Of a stretch of 51,766 bases of DNA, positions 34,934-44,942 are shown in pieces. The stretch is from Chryseobacterium sp. Leaf405 (GTDB taxonomy: Bacteria > Bacteroidota > Bacteroidia > Flavobacteriales > Weeksellaceae): NCBI RefSeq assembly GCF_001425355.1, contig NZ_LMQN01000004.1, forward strand, positions 50,809-102,574. Reading direction: 5' to 3'. The notes below the pieces were generated by a model. The model worked only from the letters and a program-made list of their open reading frames with translations, made no database searches and was not told the DNA's origin. Within the stretch, counting starts at the first letter, position 1, and every line of letters starts with the position of its first letter. Position numbers and translations under genes: made by a program.

Positions 34934-35533
34934 TTGAAAATATCAGAAATTAAGGAAAGAAAAATAATTCACAGACCGACTCTGGATTTTGATGAGTATG
35001 GGAAAAGAATCTATCATGCTTACGAATACAACTTAGCCTATAATCCTGGTTTTAAAGGAAATGAAACTCAAAGATTGTTTGCAAAGTGGATCGATATGGC
35101 TTTATTTACTTTAATATTTTTTTATATTTGTAATCAAATTCTTCTTATCAGTATTTTATTTTCTATTCCTTGTATTATTGTTTTTGGAGCAATCACCGAA
35201 TGCTATTGGGGGACAACTTTAGGAAAGAAAATATTTAGAATGAAAGTTATTGATGATGAAGGCAATAATCTAAAATGCCGGCATTCTTTAAAAAGAAACT
35301 TTTTATGCCTGGCAAATCTTTATCCCGTCTTTACTGAACAGACTTACAGAACTTCAGGGATTGGAAAACGAACTGTAATGCAAATGAATTTCAGTATGCA
35401 TCTCAATAATAAAATCTGTAAAACCTACATCGTAAAAGAAAGTAAAATTTCGGAATCAGAAGCTTATTGGATGTGGAATCACCTAAAAACAAAGAGCGAC
35501 TTATCGAATAAGCCGCTCTTTGTTTATTTATAA
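34934..35533 (+). CDS. RDD family membrane protein
   Basis: A 199-aa protein with an RDD domain: Arg/Asp-containing first helix (RLFAKWIDMALFTLIFFY, about 47-64), a second hydrophobic segment (about 67-88) and the conserved GTTLGKKIFRMKVIDDEGN (about 94-112) before the cytoplasmic tail. Family function is poorly known; some members act in transport or ion homeostasis. It starts with TTG at 34934: no ATG exists upstream before a stop at 34913 and the first internal Met would delete conserved sequence. It lies 10 nt after tex. Its last 14 codons run through the hairpin of a terminator, and the gene overlaps the end of the convergent M28 peptidase gene by 10 nt. Confidence 0.8.
   Translation: MKISEIKERKIIHRPTLDFDEYGKRIYHAYEYNLAYNPGFKGNETQRLFAKWIDMALFTLIFFYICNQILLISILFSIPCIIVFGAITECYWGTTLGKKIFRMKVIDDEGNNLKCRHSLKRNFLCLANLYPVFTEQTYRTSGIGKRTVMQMNFSMHLNNKICKTYIVKESKISESEAYWMWNHLKTKSDLSNKPLFVYL
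35491..35521. terminator. Terminator hairpin inside the 3' end of the RDD gene
   Basis: AAAGAGCG-ACTTAT and ATAAG-CCGCTCTTT form a 14-bp stem around CGA (one A-C mismatch on plus, a G-T wobble on minus), with T-rich flanks. It can serve both convergent genes, and best fits the M28 peptidase gene on the minus strand. Confidence 0.75.
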
Positions 35534-37092
35534 TCTTTAGAATCTCTTCTCGGTTGTTTAATATCCGGCCATTTGGTAGGCTGACCTTTATCATCAAACG
35601 GCATTGCTCTTTTTTCCCTGTTGGTAAATTCCGGATCTTCTGAAGCCATGTAAGCCAACGTTGCGGTAAGAATTACATTGCTTTTAACCTCATCAAAAAC
35701 AATCTTATCATAAGTATCTTTTGTAGTGTGCCAGGTATATCCAAAATATCCCCAGTTTAGCGAACCTAAAGAAAATCCTGGAACTCCCGCAGCCACAAAT
35801 GATGCATGATCGGAACCGCCGCCTCCTGGCATTCCCGGAAAATCTGTTTTAATCTGATCTTTAATATTTTTAGGAACAGCATTCAGCCATTTCCCGATGT
35901 AATCATAAGAATTGACAAAACCCTGTCCGCTGATATTCACTACTCTACCCGTTCCATTATCTTGATTAAATGCGGCTTGTGTACCTTTAATAATTTCAGG
36001 ATTGTCAGCAACAAACCCTCTTGAACCATTCAAGCCCTGCTCTTCGCTTCCCCAAAGTCCAACAACAATTGTTCTTTTATTATTAGGATAATATTTTTTC
36101 AGAATTCTCATGGTCTCCAACATCGTTAAAACGCCCGTTCCGTTGTCTGTTGCGCCCTGAGCACCATCCCAGGAATCCAAATGGGCAGAAAGAATTACAT
36201 ATTCATTGGGTTTTTCTTTCCCTTTAATCATCCCGATGGTGTTAAAAGTTTTGGCTTCAGGAAGAATTTTAGACTGTACCTCAACTTTAATTCTCGGTTT
36301 CTGACCATTTTCAGCCATTCTGTACAACATTCCGTAATCTTCAACATCAATATCGATCATTGGAATTTTTGTTGTTTTTGCTCCGAAAATCCTGTTAGCT
36401 CCCATGATTCCCGTCCAGTTGGAAATAGAAATCCCTGCAGCTCCGGCTTTTTCCAGTGCTTCAGGAAGTGTATTATCGTAGCCAATGCTTTTTACATAAT
36501 CAGCAAAATCTTTCGTTGCCTTTACTTTATCAGCTTTTAATTTTTCATATAATTCAGGTGTTGCAAATTCTTTAATCTGCTCATCAGAACGACCGATCTT
36601 TTGATATTGAGCGATTAAAACAATCTTCCCTTTTACAGAAGGCAGCCATTTGTCAAATTCAGCTTTTGTTGTTACTTTCGGAAGAATAATAACTTCAGCT
36701 TCGATTGCTTTTTTGGTTGATGGACTCCAGGCTAATTGTGTCGCAGATAAGGTTTTTACTCTTGGATAAATCATATCAACATGCGTAATTCCTCTCTGCC
36801 AGCCTTTCCATGTTCCGAATTGTTGCAGATTTGCTTCAATATCCCATGAACGAAGTTTTTGGACCGTCCATTCATTAGCTGCTAACATTTCAGGAGTTCC
36901 GACTAAACGAGGTCCGATTCCGTCAAGAAGTTCATATGCCATATTTTCTAATTGAGAATTGGTATTTACTTCATTAACAAAACTTTGAACAATTGGATCT
37001 AATTTTTCCTGAGAATTGGTTTGTACCTGTGCGAAAGAGAATTGTGCAGCTACCACTACGGCAGGAACTACAAAAAATCTGTTTATCTTCAT
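35524..37092 (-). CDS. Secreted M28-family metallopeptidase with PA domain
   Basis: A 522-aa zinc aminopeptidase/carboxypeptidase Q-like enzyme. Signal peptide 1-about 22 (ending AQFSFAQ); N-terminal segment ENMAYELLDGIGPRLVGTPEM (about 48-68) typical of this group; PA-like lid region (about 125-280, AGAAGISISNWTG); catalytic M28 domain (about 290-480). Metal ligands are visible in order: His in LSAHLDSWD, Asp in GATDNGTG, Glu pair in WGSEEQG, Asp in FNQDNGTGR and His in YTWHTTKDT. It lacks a T9SS sorting domain, so is likely periplasmic or exported otherwise. A single-gene unit ending in the shared hairpin. Confidence 0.92.
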   Translation of the reverse strand: MKINRFFVVPAVVVAAQFSFAQVQTNSQEKLDPIVQSFVNEVNTNSQLENMAYELLDGIGPRLVGTPEMLAANEWTVQKLRSWDIEANLQQFGTWKGWQRGITHVDMIYPRVKTLSATQLAWSPSTKKAIEAEVIILPKVTTKAEFDKWLPSVKGKIVLIAQYQKIGRSDEQIKEFATPELYEKLKADKVKATKDFADYVKSIGYDNTLPEALEKAGAAGISISNWTGIMGANRIFGAKTTKIPMIDIDVEDYGMLYRMAENGQKPRIKVEVQSKILPEAKTFNTIGMIKGKEKPNEYVILSAHLDSWDGAQGATDNGTGVLTMLETMRILKKYYPNNKRTIVVGLWGSEEQGLNGSRGFVADNPEIIKGTQAAFNQDNGTGRVVNISGQGFVNSYDYIGKWLNAVPKNIKDQIKTDFPGMPGGGGSDHASFVAAGVPGFSLGSLNWGYFGYTWHTTKDTYDKIVFDEVKSNVILTATLAYMASEDPEFTNREKRAMPFDDKGQPTKWPDIKQPRRDSKDYK

Positions 37093-37230
37093 ATTATTTA
37101 TCGATTGGCTTAAAGATAAAGAGATTTTGGGAAAAAGGAAAGTGAATTATCAATTCATTTCGTTTGTGAATTTTCTACTCTAATGATTAAATTCACTATT
37201 TGATTGCTATGTAAAATTGACATTTAAAAA

Positions 37231-37254
37231 AAACCGACTTCGAAAAGCCGGTCT
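37231..37254 (-). terminator. Rho-independent terminator of the histone-like gene
   Basis: Minus-strand ACCGGCTT and AAGTCGGT pair over 8 bp (one wobble) around TTCG, followed by eight T. Confidence 0.85.
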
Positions 37255-37263
37255 CAGTAATAA

Positions 37264-37440
37264 CTATTTTTTTGATTCTTCAACAGAAACTTTTCTGAAG
37301 TCTTTGAATAATTTGCTCAATTCCAAAGCTGATTTACGAGCTCTAGTTCCAGCAGCTTTATTTCCTTTTTCTACTTGTTGGTTTGCTTCAGTTGTAAAAG
37401 CTTCAAATTCCGCGTTGATTTTTTCAATTAATTCTTTCAT
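37264..37440 (-). CDS. Histone H1-like small basic protein
   Basis: A 58-aa ORF (MKELIEKINAEFEAF... ending VSVEESKK) matching the short histone H1-like proteins found in many Flavobacteriia, thought to bind DNA as small nucleoid proteins. It is mostly helical with a basic central patch (KGNKAAGTRARKSALELSKLFKDFRKV). It is complete as a transcription unit: a TATATTTG -7 element at 37468-37461 and a terminator right after the stop. Function in this group is inferred from name and charge only, and not established. Confidence 0.82.
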   Translation of the reverse strand: MKELIEKINAEFEAFTTEANQQVEKGNKAAGTRARKSALELSKLFKDFRKVSVEESKK

Positions 37441-37460
37441 TATTTTAAAAATTTAGGCTG

Positions 37461-37468
37461 CAAATATA
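37461..37468 (-). promoter_or_regulatory. -7 promoter element of the histone-like gene
   Basis: Minus-strand TATATTTG followed by GC; predicted leader of about 17 nt. Confidence 0.5.
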
Positions 37469-37641
37469 GGTTTTATGGTGATTCCAGCCTAATTGTGAAG
37501 ATAAAAAAACAAAGAATTAATGAAAAATTATACCATTGTTTTAAAATACTACAAATTGTACGGATAAATGAAGGAAACTTTGGCTCCAATCATAGCAAAC
37601 ATGGTTTTATCAGATAATTTCATTGTGTTTGAAATTTTATT

Positions 37642-37669
37642 GAAAAAAGGTCAGAATTTCTTCTGACCT
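37642..37669 (-). terminator. Terminator of the ilv operon
   Basis: AGGTCAGAA and TTCTGACCT form a perfect 9-bp stem around a 4-nt loop, followed by six T on the minus strand, 30 nt after ilvA. Confidence 0.88.
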
Positions 37670-37699
37670 GTACTCATATTAAAAGTAATCCCGAAAAGA

Positions 37700-38965
37700 T
37701 TACACAATTAAGCTCATCATATTCGGTGAATCATTCAGATAAAATTCAAAATATCCCAAGTTTTTCATTCTTGCAAGTAAGCCTTCAAAATCGTCAGGAT
37801 TTAAAAGTTCAATTCCTACCGTTGCGGAAGCGGTTTCCCGTGAATTCTTCTTGGTATATTCAAAAAAAGTAATGTCATCGTTTTCACCTAAAACATCTAA
37901 AACAAATTCTTTAAGCGCCCCGGGACGTTGCGGAAATTTCACCACAAAATAATGTTTCAAACCTTTGTAAAGCATCGCCCGTTCCTTAATTTCTTCAGTT
38001 CTGGTGATATCATTATTACTTCCACTGATGATGCAAACCACGTTTTTTCCCGTAAGATCTTCATTAAAAATATCCAGAGCAGCGATAGACAATGCGCCCG
38101 CCGGCTCCAAAACCATTGCATCTTTATTGTAGACTTCAAGCAAAGTTTCGCAGACTTTGCCTTCGTCCACAACCATACAGTCGTAGATTTTATCTTTACA
38201 TATTTCAAAATTCAAATCTCCAACTTTCTGCACTGCAGCTCCGTCTACAAAAGAATCTATCTTGGTAAGTCTAGTATTAATTCCCATTTCAACAGATCTT
38301 TTCATTGATGCCGCCCCTTTCGGTTCTACCGCAATGATTTTTGTTTCCGGGGATAAAACAGAAAACACCGTTACAATACCTGCCAACAATCCGCCACCGC
38401 CGACCGGAACAAAGATATAATCAATCTTTTCATAGGTCTGCTCTAAAATTTCCATTGCCAAGGTTGCCTGTCCTTCAATAATCTGAACATCATCAAAAGG
38501 ATGAATAAAAGCCGATCCCGAATGGTCACAAAAATTGATTGCTTCATTTTTACATTCATCAAAAGTATCTCCGAAAAGTCTTATTTCAATATGCTTTTCA
38601 CCAAACATTGCAACCTGTTCCAGTTTTTGTTTTGGAGTGGTTACAGGCATGAAAATAGTTCCTTTTATCTGAAGTTTATTACAGGCAAAAGCCACTCCCT
38701 GCGCATGATTTCCTGCACTGGCACAGACAATTCCGTTTTCAGTGTTACCTTCCTGATAAAGATTGAAAATCTTATTATAAGCACCTCTTATCTTGTAGGA
38801 TCGCACAGGTTGCATATCTTCCCTTTTCAAAAAAACATTGGCTGAAATTTTCTTCGAAAGCCTATGACTTTTCTGTAATGGCGTAATTTCAACTACATTT
38901 TCAAGCGTTTTTTGAGCTTTTTTAATTGAATCTAATGATGAATAGCTGACAGTATCAGTTTTCAT
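37700..38965 (-). CDS. ilvA: Threonine dehydratase (biosynthetic), IlvA
   Basis: Converts threonine to 2-oxobutanoate, the entry step for isoleucine. The 421-aa PLP enzyme binds cofactor through the Lys of VRSYKIRGAYN (about 58) and a Gly-rich loop VGGGGLLAGI (about 187-196), with SxGNHAQG at about 84-91. A C-terminal ACT-like regulatory domain (about 335-421; YFVVKFPQRPGALKEF) suggests Ile feedback, of the shorter single-domain kind rather than the double ACT of E. coli. The ATG at 38965 overlaps the ilvC stop by 11 nt; the frame could be extended two codons to a TTG. Last gene of the ilv operon. Confidence 0.94.
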   Translation of the reverse strand: MKTDTVSYSSLDSIKKAQKTLENVVEITPLQKSHRLSKKISANVFLKREDMQPVRSYKIRGAYNKIFNLYQEGNTENGIVCASAGNHAQGVAFACNKLQIKGTIFMPVTTPKQKLEQVAMFGEKHIEIRLFGDTFDECKNEAINFCDHSGSAFIHPFDDVQIIEGQATLAMEILEQTYEKIDYIFVPVGGGGLLAGIVTVFSVLSPETKIIAVEPKGAASMKRSVEMGINTRLTKIDSFVDGAAVQKVGDLNFEICKDKIYDCMVVDEGKVCETLLEVYNKDAMVLEPAGALSIAALDIFNEDLTGKNVVCIISGSNNDITRTEEIKERAMLYKGLKHYFVVKFPQRPGALKEFVLDVLGENDDITFFEYTKKNSRETASATVGIELLNPDDFEGLLARMKNLGYFEFYLNDSPNMMSLIV

Positions 38966-40016
38966 ATTCAAATGCTTTATCCGGGCGAAGTGCTCTTACT
39001 GCTTTTCCGGCTTGCCACAATTCGCTGTTTTTTAATTCTTCCAGTTCTGCATTCAACTTTTCTCTATAATCCGGCTTGCTGTTGTTGGAGATTGATTTTT
39101 GAGATTCATTTCCCTGTTCTACACTTTCGTACAGTTCTTCAAAAACGGGTTTTGTGGCTTCATAGAATTTTTTCCACCAGTCCAAAGCTCCTCTTTGTGC
39201 AGTTGTTGAGCAGTTGGCATACATCCAATCCATTCCGTTTTCGGCAACTAATGGCATTAATGATTGCGTTAATTCTTCCACCGTTTCATTAAAAGCTTCA
39301 GACGGAGAGTGACCTTTTGATCTCAACACTTCAAACTGAGCTGCAAAAAGCCCCTGAATCGCTCCCATTAAAGTTCCTCTTTCTCCCACCAAGTCACTAT
39401 ATACTTCTTTCTTGAAATTAGTTTCAAAAAGGTAACCGCTTCCCACCGCAATTCCCAAAGCAACAACCTTATCTTTCGCATTTCCGGTAGCATCCTGATG
39501 AATGGCAAAGCTGCTGTTCAACCCTTTTCCTTCTACAAAAAGTCTTCTTAAAGATGTTCCCGAACCTTTTGGAGCAACTAAAATAACGTCGACATCTTTT
39601 GGAGGAACAATGCTCGTCTGATGATTATACGTTACACCAAAACCATGTGAAAAATAAAGTGTTTTCCCCGGAGTCAAATGTTTTTCTAATGTTGGCCAAA
39701 ATTCAATTTGAGCCGCATCACTCAAAAGATAGCAAAGAATCGTTCCTTTTTCAGCCGCCTCTTCAAGTTCAAACAAAGTTTCTCCCGGAACAAAACCGTC
39801 ATCCACCGCTTTATCCCAGCTTTTTGAATTTTTTCTTTGTCCAACGATTACGTTAATTCCGTTATCTTTAAGATTCAATGCCTGCCCAGGTCCCTGAATT
39901 CCGTAACCCAACACGGCAACTGTTTCATTTTGTAATACTTCCTGAGCTTTTTCTATAGGAAATTCTTCTCTTGTCACCACGTTTTCTTCAACGCCTGCAA
40001 AATTAATTAGTGCCAT
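38955..40016 (-). CDS. ilvC: Ketol-acid reductoisomerase
   Basis: Isomerises and reduces acetolactate/acetohydroxybutyrate to dihydroxy acids with NAD(P)H and Mg. The 353-aa protein has an N-terminal Rossmann domain (GYGIQGPGQALNLKDNG, about 37-53) with the cofactor loop GQRKNSKSW (about 59-67) and a C-terminal knotted domain with metal ligands in DLVGERGTLMGAIQG. The length fits a class I enzyme with a short C-terminal extension (about 320-353). The loop has Arg, Lys and Ser, favouring NADPH. It lies 28 nt after ilvN and overlaps ilvA. Confidence 0.95.
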   Translation of the reverse strand: MALINFAGVEENVVTREEFPIEKAQEVLQNETVAVLGYGIQGPGQALNLKDNGINVIVGQRKNSKSWDKAVDDGFVPGETLFELEEAAEKGTILCYLLSDAAQIEFWPTLEKHLTPGKTLYFSHGFGVTYNHQTSIVPPKDVDVILVAPKGSGTSLRRLFVEGKGLNSSFAIHQDATGNAKDKVVALGIAVGSGYLFETNFKKEVYSDLVGERGTLMGAIQGLFAAQFEVLRSKGHSPSEAFNETVEELTQSLMPLVAENGMDWMYANCSTTAQRGALDWWKKFYEATKPVFEELYESVEQGNESQKSISNNSKPDYREKLNAELEELKNSELWQAGKAVRALRPDKAFEYEN

Positions 40017-40044
40017 AATTTTATATTATTTTTATTGTTAAATT

Positions 40045-40581
40045 TTATTGATATTCGTTCATTTCGAATGAACTGAGTTTTTGATGAAAGCCGTAATTTT
40101 CTTTAATAACTGCTATTCTTCCGCTTCGGATAAATTCCATTAAGCCGTGAGGTTCGATGATTTTCAGGAAATTGTCGATTTCCTCGTAGTGACCCACAAT
40201 ATTGAAAACTGTGTAATCTTTTCTCACACAAACGATTGTCGCTCCGTACTGCCGAAGAATTCTTTCCACATAAAACTTTTCGGAAACGATGTCTGTTTCA
40301 ATTTTAAATAAAGCCATTTCCTGCCAGACAATTTCTTCATCGGTATTGTAATAGACCTTAATGACATCAACCAGTTTTTGAATCTGCCTTGAAATTTTTC
40401 TTATAACTTCATAATTTTCCTTAATGACAATCGTGAATCTCGAAATACTTTCGATCTCTGTCGGTGAAACATTCAGACTTTCAATATTCAATCCTCTTCT
40501 CGAAAAGATGATTGCTATTTTGGTCAGCAATCCCACCTGATTTTCGGTGAAAACACTAATGGTATATTCTTTTTTATTCAT
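40045..40581 (-). CDS. ilvN: Acetolactate synthase small (regulatory) subunit
   Basis: A 178-aa regulatory subunit that confers valine feedback control on acetolactate synthase. N-terminal ACT domain (TISVFTENQVGLLTKIAIIFSRRGLNIESLNV, about 7-38, with SRFTIVI) and the ALS-SS C-terminal domain (about 85-165; ILRQYGATIVCVRKDYTVFNIVG). Longer than E. coli IlvN (96 aa) and close to the IlvH type. It begins 10 nt after the stop of ilvB, as usual for the pair. Confidence 0.93.
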   Translation of the reverse strand: MNKKEYTISVFTENQVGLLTKIAIIFSRRGLNIESLNVSPTEIESISRFTIVIKENYEVIRKISRQIQKLVDVIKVYYNTDEEIVWQEMALFKIETDIVSEKFYVERILRQYGATIVCVRKDYTVFNIVGHYEEIDNFLKIIEPHGLMEFIRSGRIAVIKENYGFHQKLSSFEMNEYQ

Positions 40582-40591
40582 TGTAATAGAT

Positions 40592-42328
40592 TTATTTTAA
40601 ACGAATTTCGCTTACACTGCAACCCTGCGGAACCATAGGAAATACATTGTTTTCCTTTCCCACTTTAATTTCCAGAAGGTAAGCACCGTCGGTTTCCAGC
40701 ATTTCTTTTAATGAAGATTTTAATAATTCTCTTTGCTGAACGTGTTTTCCGTTAATTCCATACGCTTTGGCGACTGCGGGGAAATCCGGACTTGTAATGT
40801 CTACGAAAGAATAACGTCTGCTGTGAAAAAGTTCCTGCCACTGACGAACCATTCCCAAAAATGAATTATTCATCACAATCATTTTAACCCCGATATTGAA
40901 TTGAGAAATTGTCCCTAACTCCTGAATATTCATCTGAAAACCACCGTCTCCGGCAATACAAATTACATGTTTATCCGGATTTGTCATTTTTGCACCTATG
41001 GCAGAAGGCAGACCAAAACCCATGGTTCCCAAACCGCCTGAAGTCACATTTCTTTTTGAATCTTTAAACATCGCATATCGACAGGAAATCATCTGATGCT
41101 GACCGACGTCGGTGCAGATAATATAATCTCCATTAGTAAGTTCATTTAAATATTTTAAAACCTCTCCCATCGTTAATTCCTCCGAATCAGGATTCAGTTC
41201 CTTTTTAATAACTTCCTCATTTTCTTCATATTGAAACTGCTTAAAGCGATTCAGCCATTCATTATGATGATTTTCATTAACTAAATCCATTAACAACGGT
41301 AATGTTTCTTTACAATCACCCAAAACCGGAACTTCAGCTTTTACATTTTTATCTATTTCAGCTAAATCGATATCCAAATGAATCACTTTTGCCTGTCTCG
41401 CATACTGGTCTAATCTTCCTGTCACACGATCGTCAAAGCGCATTCCGACAGCAATTAATACATCGCAATCATTCGTCAGCTTGTTGGGTGCATAATGACC
41501 ATGCATTCCAAGCATTCCTACATACAAAGGATGTTCTGTTGAAAGTGCACCCAATCCTAAAACCGTTGCAGCAGCGGGAATACCTGTTTTTTCAATAAAT
41601 TTTTTCAGTTCATTTTCAGCTTTTCCCAAAATAACGCCCTGACCGAAAAGTAATAAAGGTTTTTTCGCCTGATTAATTATTGAACCAGCCTGTTCTACAT
41701 ATTCATTTTTAACTTTAGGCTTAGGCTGGTAAGATCTTATGTATTTGCAGGCTGCGTAACTTTCAAAATCAATTTCCTGAAGCTGAGCATTTTTGGTAAT
41801 ATCAATTAAAACCGGTCCTGGTCGACCCGTTTTTGCAATATAAAAAGCCTTTGCCAACACTTTTGGAATATCTTCTGCATCGGTAACCTGACAATTCCAT
41901 TTGGTAACGGGAGCGGTAATATTGATGACATCAACTTCCTGAAATGCATCTGAGCCCAACAGTGAAGCGAAAACCTGCCCCGTAATGCAAACCAAAGGCG
42001 TACTGTCGATCATCGCATCTGCCAAACCTGTTACAAGATTTGTAGCTCCGGGACCGCTTGTAGCAATGGCAACTCCAGTTTTATCCGACGACCGTGAAAA
42101 TCCCTGCGCCGCATGAATTGCTCCCTGCTCATGCCTCACCAAAATATGTCTGATTGAATCTTTATAATCGTAAAAAGCATCGTAAATAGGAATGACTGCG
42201 CCTCCCGGATATCCGAAAACGATTTCTACCTTTTCGGCTTTTAAAATTTCAAGAATGACCTCTGCACCTTTCAGTTTTCGTACTGCTGAAACTTTCGTTT
42301 CTTCTAACTCATTTAATGATAATTCCAT
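40592..42328 (-). CDS. ilvB: Acetolactate synthase large (catalytic) subunit
   Basis: Thiamine-diphosphate and FAD enzyme making acetolactate and acetohydroxybutyrate. The 578-aa protein has the N-terminal TPP domain (VFGYPGGAVIPIYDAFYD, RHEQGAIHAAQGFSRSSDKTGVAIATSGPGATNLVTG; catalytic Glu in RHEQGA), a central FAD-binding domain (about 210-350) and a C-terminal TPP domain with the cofactor motif GDGGFQMNIQELGTISQFNI...NN (about 463-490). The start ATG lies 9 nt after ilvD. The first approximately 18 residues before AVRKLKGAEV are not conserved in the family. Confidence 0.95.
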   Translation of the reverse strand: MELSLNELEETKVSAVRKLKGAEVILEILKAEKVEIVFGYPGGAVIPIYDAFYDYKDSIRHILVRHEQGAIHAAQGFSRSSDKTGVAIATSGPGATNLVTGLADAMIDSTPLVCITGQVFASLLGSDAFQEVDVINITAPVTKWNCQVTDAEDIPKVLAKAFYIAKTGRPGPVLIDITKNAQLQEIDFESYAACKYIRSYQPKPKVKNEYVEQAGSIINQAKKPLLLFGQGVILGKAENELKKFIEKTGIPAAATVLGLGALSTEHPLYVGMLGMHGHYAPNKLTNDCDVLIAVGMRFDDRVTGRLDQYARQAKVIHLDIDLAEIDKNVKAEVPVLGDCKETLPLLMDLVNENHHNEWLNRFKQFQYEENEEVIKKELNPDSEELTMGEVLKYLNELTNGDYIICTDVGQHQMISCRYAMFKDSKRNVTSGGLGTMGFGLPSAIGAKMTNPDKHVICIAGDGGFQMNIQELGTISQFNIGVKMIVMNNSFLGMVRQWQELFHSRRYSFVDITSPDFPAVAKAYGINGKHVQQRELLKSSLKEMLETDGAYLLEIKVGKENNVFPMVPQGCSVSEIRLK

Positions 42329-42337
42329 TTTTTTAAT

Positions 42338-44020
42338 TTAAAAATCAGTTATACATCCTTGTGAAGCATCAGATACAAGTTTGGCATATTTATACAAAAC
42401 TCCACTTTTCACTTTATAATCCTGTTGCTTGAAACCAGCTTTTCTTTCCTTTAATTCTTTCTCTGAAATCATCAGATTGATGGTATTTTTTTCTGCATCA
42501 ATTTCGATAATGTCATTATTTTCAACCAAACCGATCAATCCGCCTTCAAAAGATTCCGGAGTGATATGACCTACTACAAAACCGTGCGTTCCGCCTGAAA
42601 ATCTGCCGTCTGTAATTAATGCTACATTTTTTCCTAATCCTGAACCCATTAAAGCAGAAGTTGGTTTCAACATTTCAGGCATTCCCGGAGCGCCTTTTGG
42701 ACCTTCATTCTTTATCACAACAACATCTCCTTCCTGAATCACTTTATCTTCAATTCCTTTAATAAACTGTTTTTCACCATCAAAAACCCTTGCTTTTCCT
42801 TTGAAGAAACTTCCTTCTTTTCCTGTAATTTTTGCCACACAGCCTCTTTCCGCCAAATTTCCATACATTATTCTGATGTGTCCAGTTTCTTTGATCGGTT
42901 CATCAATTTTTTTAATAATATCCTGTTCCCTGTCAATAATTGAAGTAATATTTTCCAAATTTTCAGCAATCGTTTTTCCTGTGACCGTCAGACAATCACC
43001 ATGAATTAAACCTTCATCCAACAAATATTTCATTACTGCCGGAACTCCGCCCACTTTATGTAAATCCTTCATGAGATATTTTCCGCTCGGTTTTAAATCT
43101 GCTAATAAAGGTGTAGTATCACTTATTTTCTGAAAATCATCAAGTGTTAATTTGCAGCCTATACTTTTTGCAATCGCAATAAAATGAAGCACTGCATTGG
43201 TACTTCCGCCCAAAACTATAATCATTCTCAAAGCATTTTCAAAAGCCTTTGGAGTCATGATATCTGACGGTTTTATATCTTTTTCGAGAAGAATTTTCAT
43301 GTAATATCCTGCAAACTCACATTCATCCTTTTTCTCTTGGCTCAAAGCTGGGTAAGATGACGAATAAGGCAAACTCATTCCCAACGCCTCGATTGCAGAA
43401 GCCATTGTATTTGCAGTGTACATTCCGCCACAAGCTCCTGCGCTTGGGCATGAATTTTTTATAATTCCATCGTAATCTTCATCGGAAAGTTTTCCGGCAA
43501 TTTTATTCCCCAAAGCTTCAAAAGCAGATACGATATTGAGATCGTTCCCTTTGTAATGTCCAGCTTCAATACTTCCGCCGTAGACCATAATTGAAGGTCG
43601 GTTCAATCTTGCCATCGCCATTACAGAACCAGGCATATTTTTATCGCAACCAGGCACGGTGATCAGTCCGTCATAATATTGTCCGGCACAAACCGCTTCG
43701 ATACTGTCTGCAATGATGTCACGACTTACCAGAGAATAGCGCATTCCGTCGGTCCCATTGGTCATTCCGTCGCTAATTCCGATGGTATGGAACATTAAAC
43801 CAACCAAATTTTGATCATTCACGCCTTTTTTCACGATTTCGGAAAGTCCGTTCAGATGCATATTGCAGGTATTTCCATCGTAGCCCATACTTGCCACTCC
43901 AATCTGAGCTTTATCAAAGTCTTCTTTTTTAAAACCGATTCCGTAAAACATTGCCTGAGTTGCGGGTTGTGTAGGATCCTGCGTCAGTGTTTTTGAATAT
44001 TTGTTTAATTCTTTACACAT
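42338..44020 (-). CDS. ilvD: Dihydroxy-acid dehydratase
   Basis: Fe-S dehydratase forming 2-oxoisovalerate and 2-oxo-3-methylvalerate. The 560-aa protein starts [24 protein letters not shown], with cluster-ligand Cys in DGNTCNMH (about 50), [10 protein letters not shown] (about 123) and [14 protein letters not shown] (about 196), and the C-terminal [18 protein letters not shown] block. All three Cys expected for the cluster are present. Its ATG overlaps the ilvE stop by 8 nt. Confidence 0.95.
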   Translation of the reverse strand: MCKELNKYSKTLTQDPTQPATQAMFYGIGFKKEDFDKAQIGVASMGYDGNTCNMHLNGLSEIVKKGVNDQNLVGLMFHTIGISDGMTNGTDGMRYSLVSRDIIADSIEAVCAGQYYDGLITVPGCDKNMPGSVMAMARLNRPSIMVYGGSIEAGHYKGNDLNIVSAFEALGNKIAGKLSDEDYDGIIKNSCPSAGACGGMYTANTMASAIEALGMSLPYSSSYPALSQEKKDECEFAGYYMKILLEKDIKPSDIMTPKAFENALRMIIVLGGSTNAVLHFIAIAKSIGCKLTLDDFQKISDTTPLLADLKPSGKYLMKDLHKVGGVPAVMKYLLDEGLIHGDCLTVTGKTIAENLENITSIIDREQDIIKKIDEPIKETGHIRIMYGNLAERGCVAKITGKEGSFFKGKARVFDGEKQFIKGIEDKVIQEGDVVVIKNEGPKGAPGMPEMLKPTSALMGSGLGKNVALITDGRFSGGTHGFVVGHITPESFEGGLIGLVENNDIIEIDAEKNTINLMISEKELKERKAGFKQQDYKVKSGVLYKYAKLVSDASQGCITDF

Positions 44021-44915
44021 ATTGAGGCTGTTTTTTCAGATACGTAAAATCTTCTTCTACCACAAGATGCCTGTATGCTTTTTGAATTAAAGCAGAAACA
44101 CTATTTTCCCACTCAAGTTTAAAAGGAACATTATCCAAAGACTCTAAGGCAACGATTTCCGCGGCAGTCCCACAGAAAAAAGCAGCATCTACACCTTTCA
44201 TTTCTTTAGCTGTAAAATCCCGTTCTTCAAAGCAAATCCCTAACTGATTAGCTAAATCAAAAATGGTATTACGAGTAATTCCCGGCAGGATATTGCCTGT
44301 TTTTGGAGTATATAATTTTGAATCTTTTTCAAAGAAAACATTAGCACCCGAGCTTTCAGCCACAAACCCATTGCTATCCAACAACAAAGCTTCATCAAAA
44401 CCTTTGTCTTTAGCTTCCTGACAGGCTAAAATAGAATTAACATAATGTCCGCTCACTTTTGCTTCAATTCTAAAAGCCTTAGGATTTGGTCGCTCGAAAG
44501 AAGAAGTCATTACTTTCATTTTGTTTGACATATAGCCGTTATCCCAGTTCCAAACTTCGATGACCAGCGAACTTTTTTGTCCTTTTGATAATGACATATT
44601 GGGCGAACAGATCACCAATGGACGGATATAAGCATTACTTAGACTATTCATTTCCAACAATTTATAGGTAATATCAATCATGTCCTGCGTTGAATAATCA
44701 AATGGAATCATCATTAGCTCCGCAGATCTTCTTAATCTGTCATAATGCTCTTCTGATTTAAAAATTTTCGCTCCGTTGGCAGTTTTGTATGATTTTATTC
44801 CTTCAAAAACGGCATAACCATAGTGAAGCGACTGTCCGTAAAGATCGGTTGAGGCTTTTGAGGCTTCTACAAACTCTCCATCGAAATAGAGAAAGCTTTT
44901 CTCGTTGTAGTACAT
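44013..44915 (-). CDS. ilvE: Branched-chain amino acid aminotransferase
   Basis: Final step of valine, leucine and isoleucine synthesis, a fold-type IV PLP enzyme. The 300-aa protein contains [34 protein letters not shown] (about 9-42), the PLP Lys in [21 protein letters not shown] (about 150-170), [21 protein letters not shown] and [11 protein letters not shown]. It is the first structural gene of the operon; the attenuator-like hairpin and the Ile-rich leader peptide lie in the 160-nt leader upstream. Leu-specific genes are not in this operon. Confidence 0.94.
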   Translation of the reverse strand: MYYNEKSFLYFDGEFVEASKASTDLYGQSLHYGYAVFEGIKSYKTANGAKIFKSEEHYDRLRRSAELMMIPFDYSTQDMIDITYKLLEMNSLSNAYIRPLVICSPNMSLSKGQKSSLVIEVWNWDNGYMSNKMKVMTSSFERPNPKAFRIEAKVSGHYVNSILACQEAKDKGFDEALLLDSNGFVAESSGANVFFEKDSKLYTPKTGNILPGITRNTIFDLANQLGICFEERDFTAKEMKGVDAAFFCGTAAEIVALESLDNVPFKLEWENSVSALIQKAYRHLVVEEDFTYLKKQPQYV

Positions 44916-44942
44916 ATTTTTTAGTTTTAAATTTTAATTTTC

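Noticed and set aside
37093..37230. Possible gene upstream of the M28 peptidase
   Set aside because: No frame longer than a few codons and no promoter or structural element; simply AT-rich spacer.
37549..37623. A 24-codon minus-strand ORF between the ilv terminator and the histone-like gene (MKLSDKTMFAMIGAKVSFIY...)
   Set aside because: It is short, has no promoter element or terminator of its own, and no family is recognisable; chance is the simpler explanation, though a porin-like fragment cannot be excluded.
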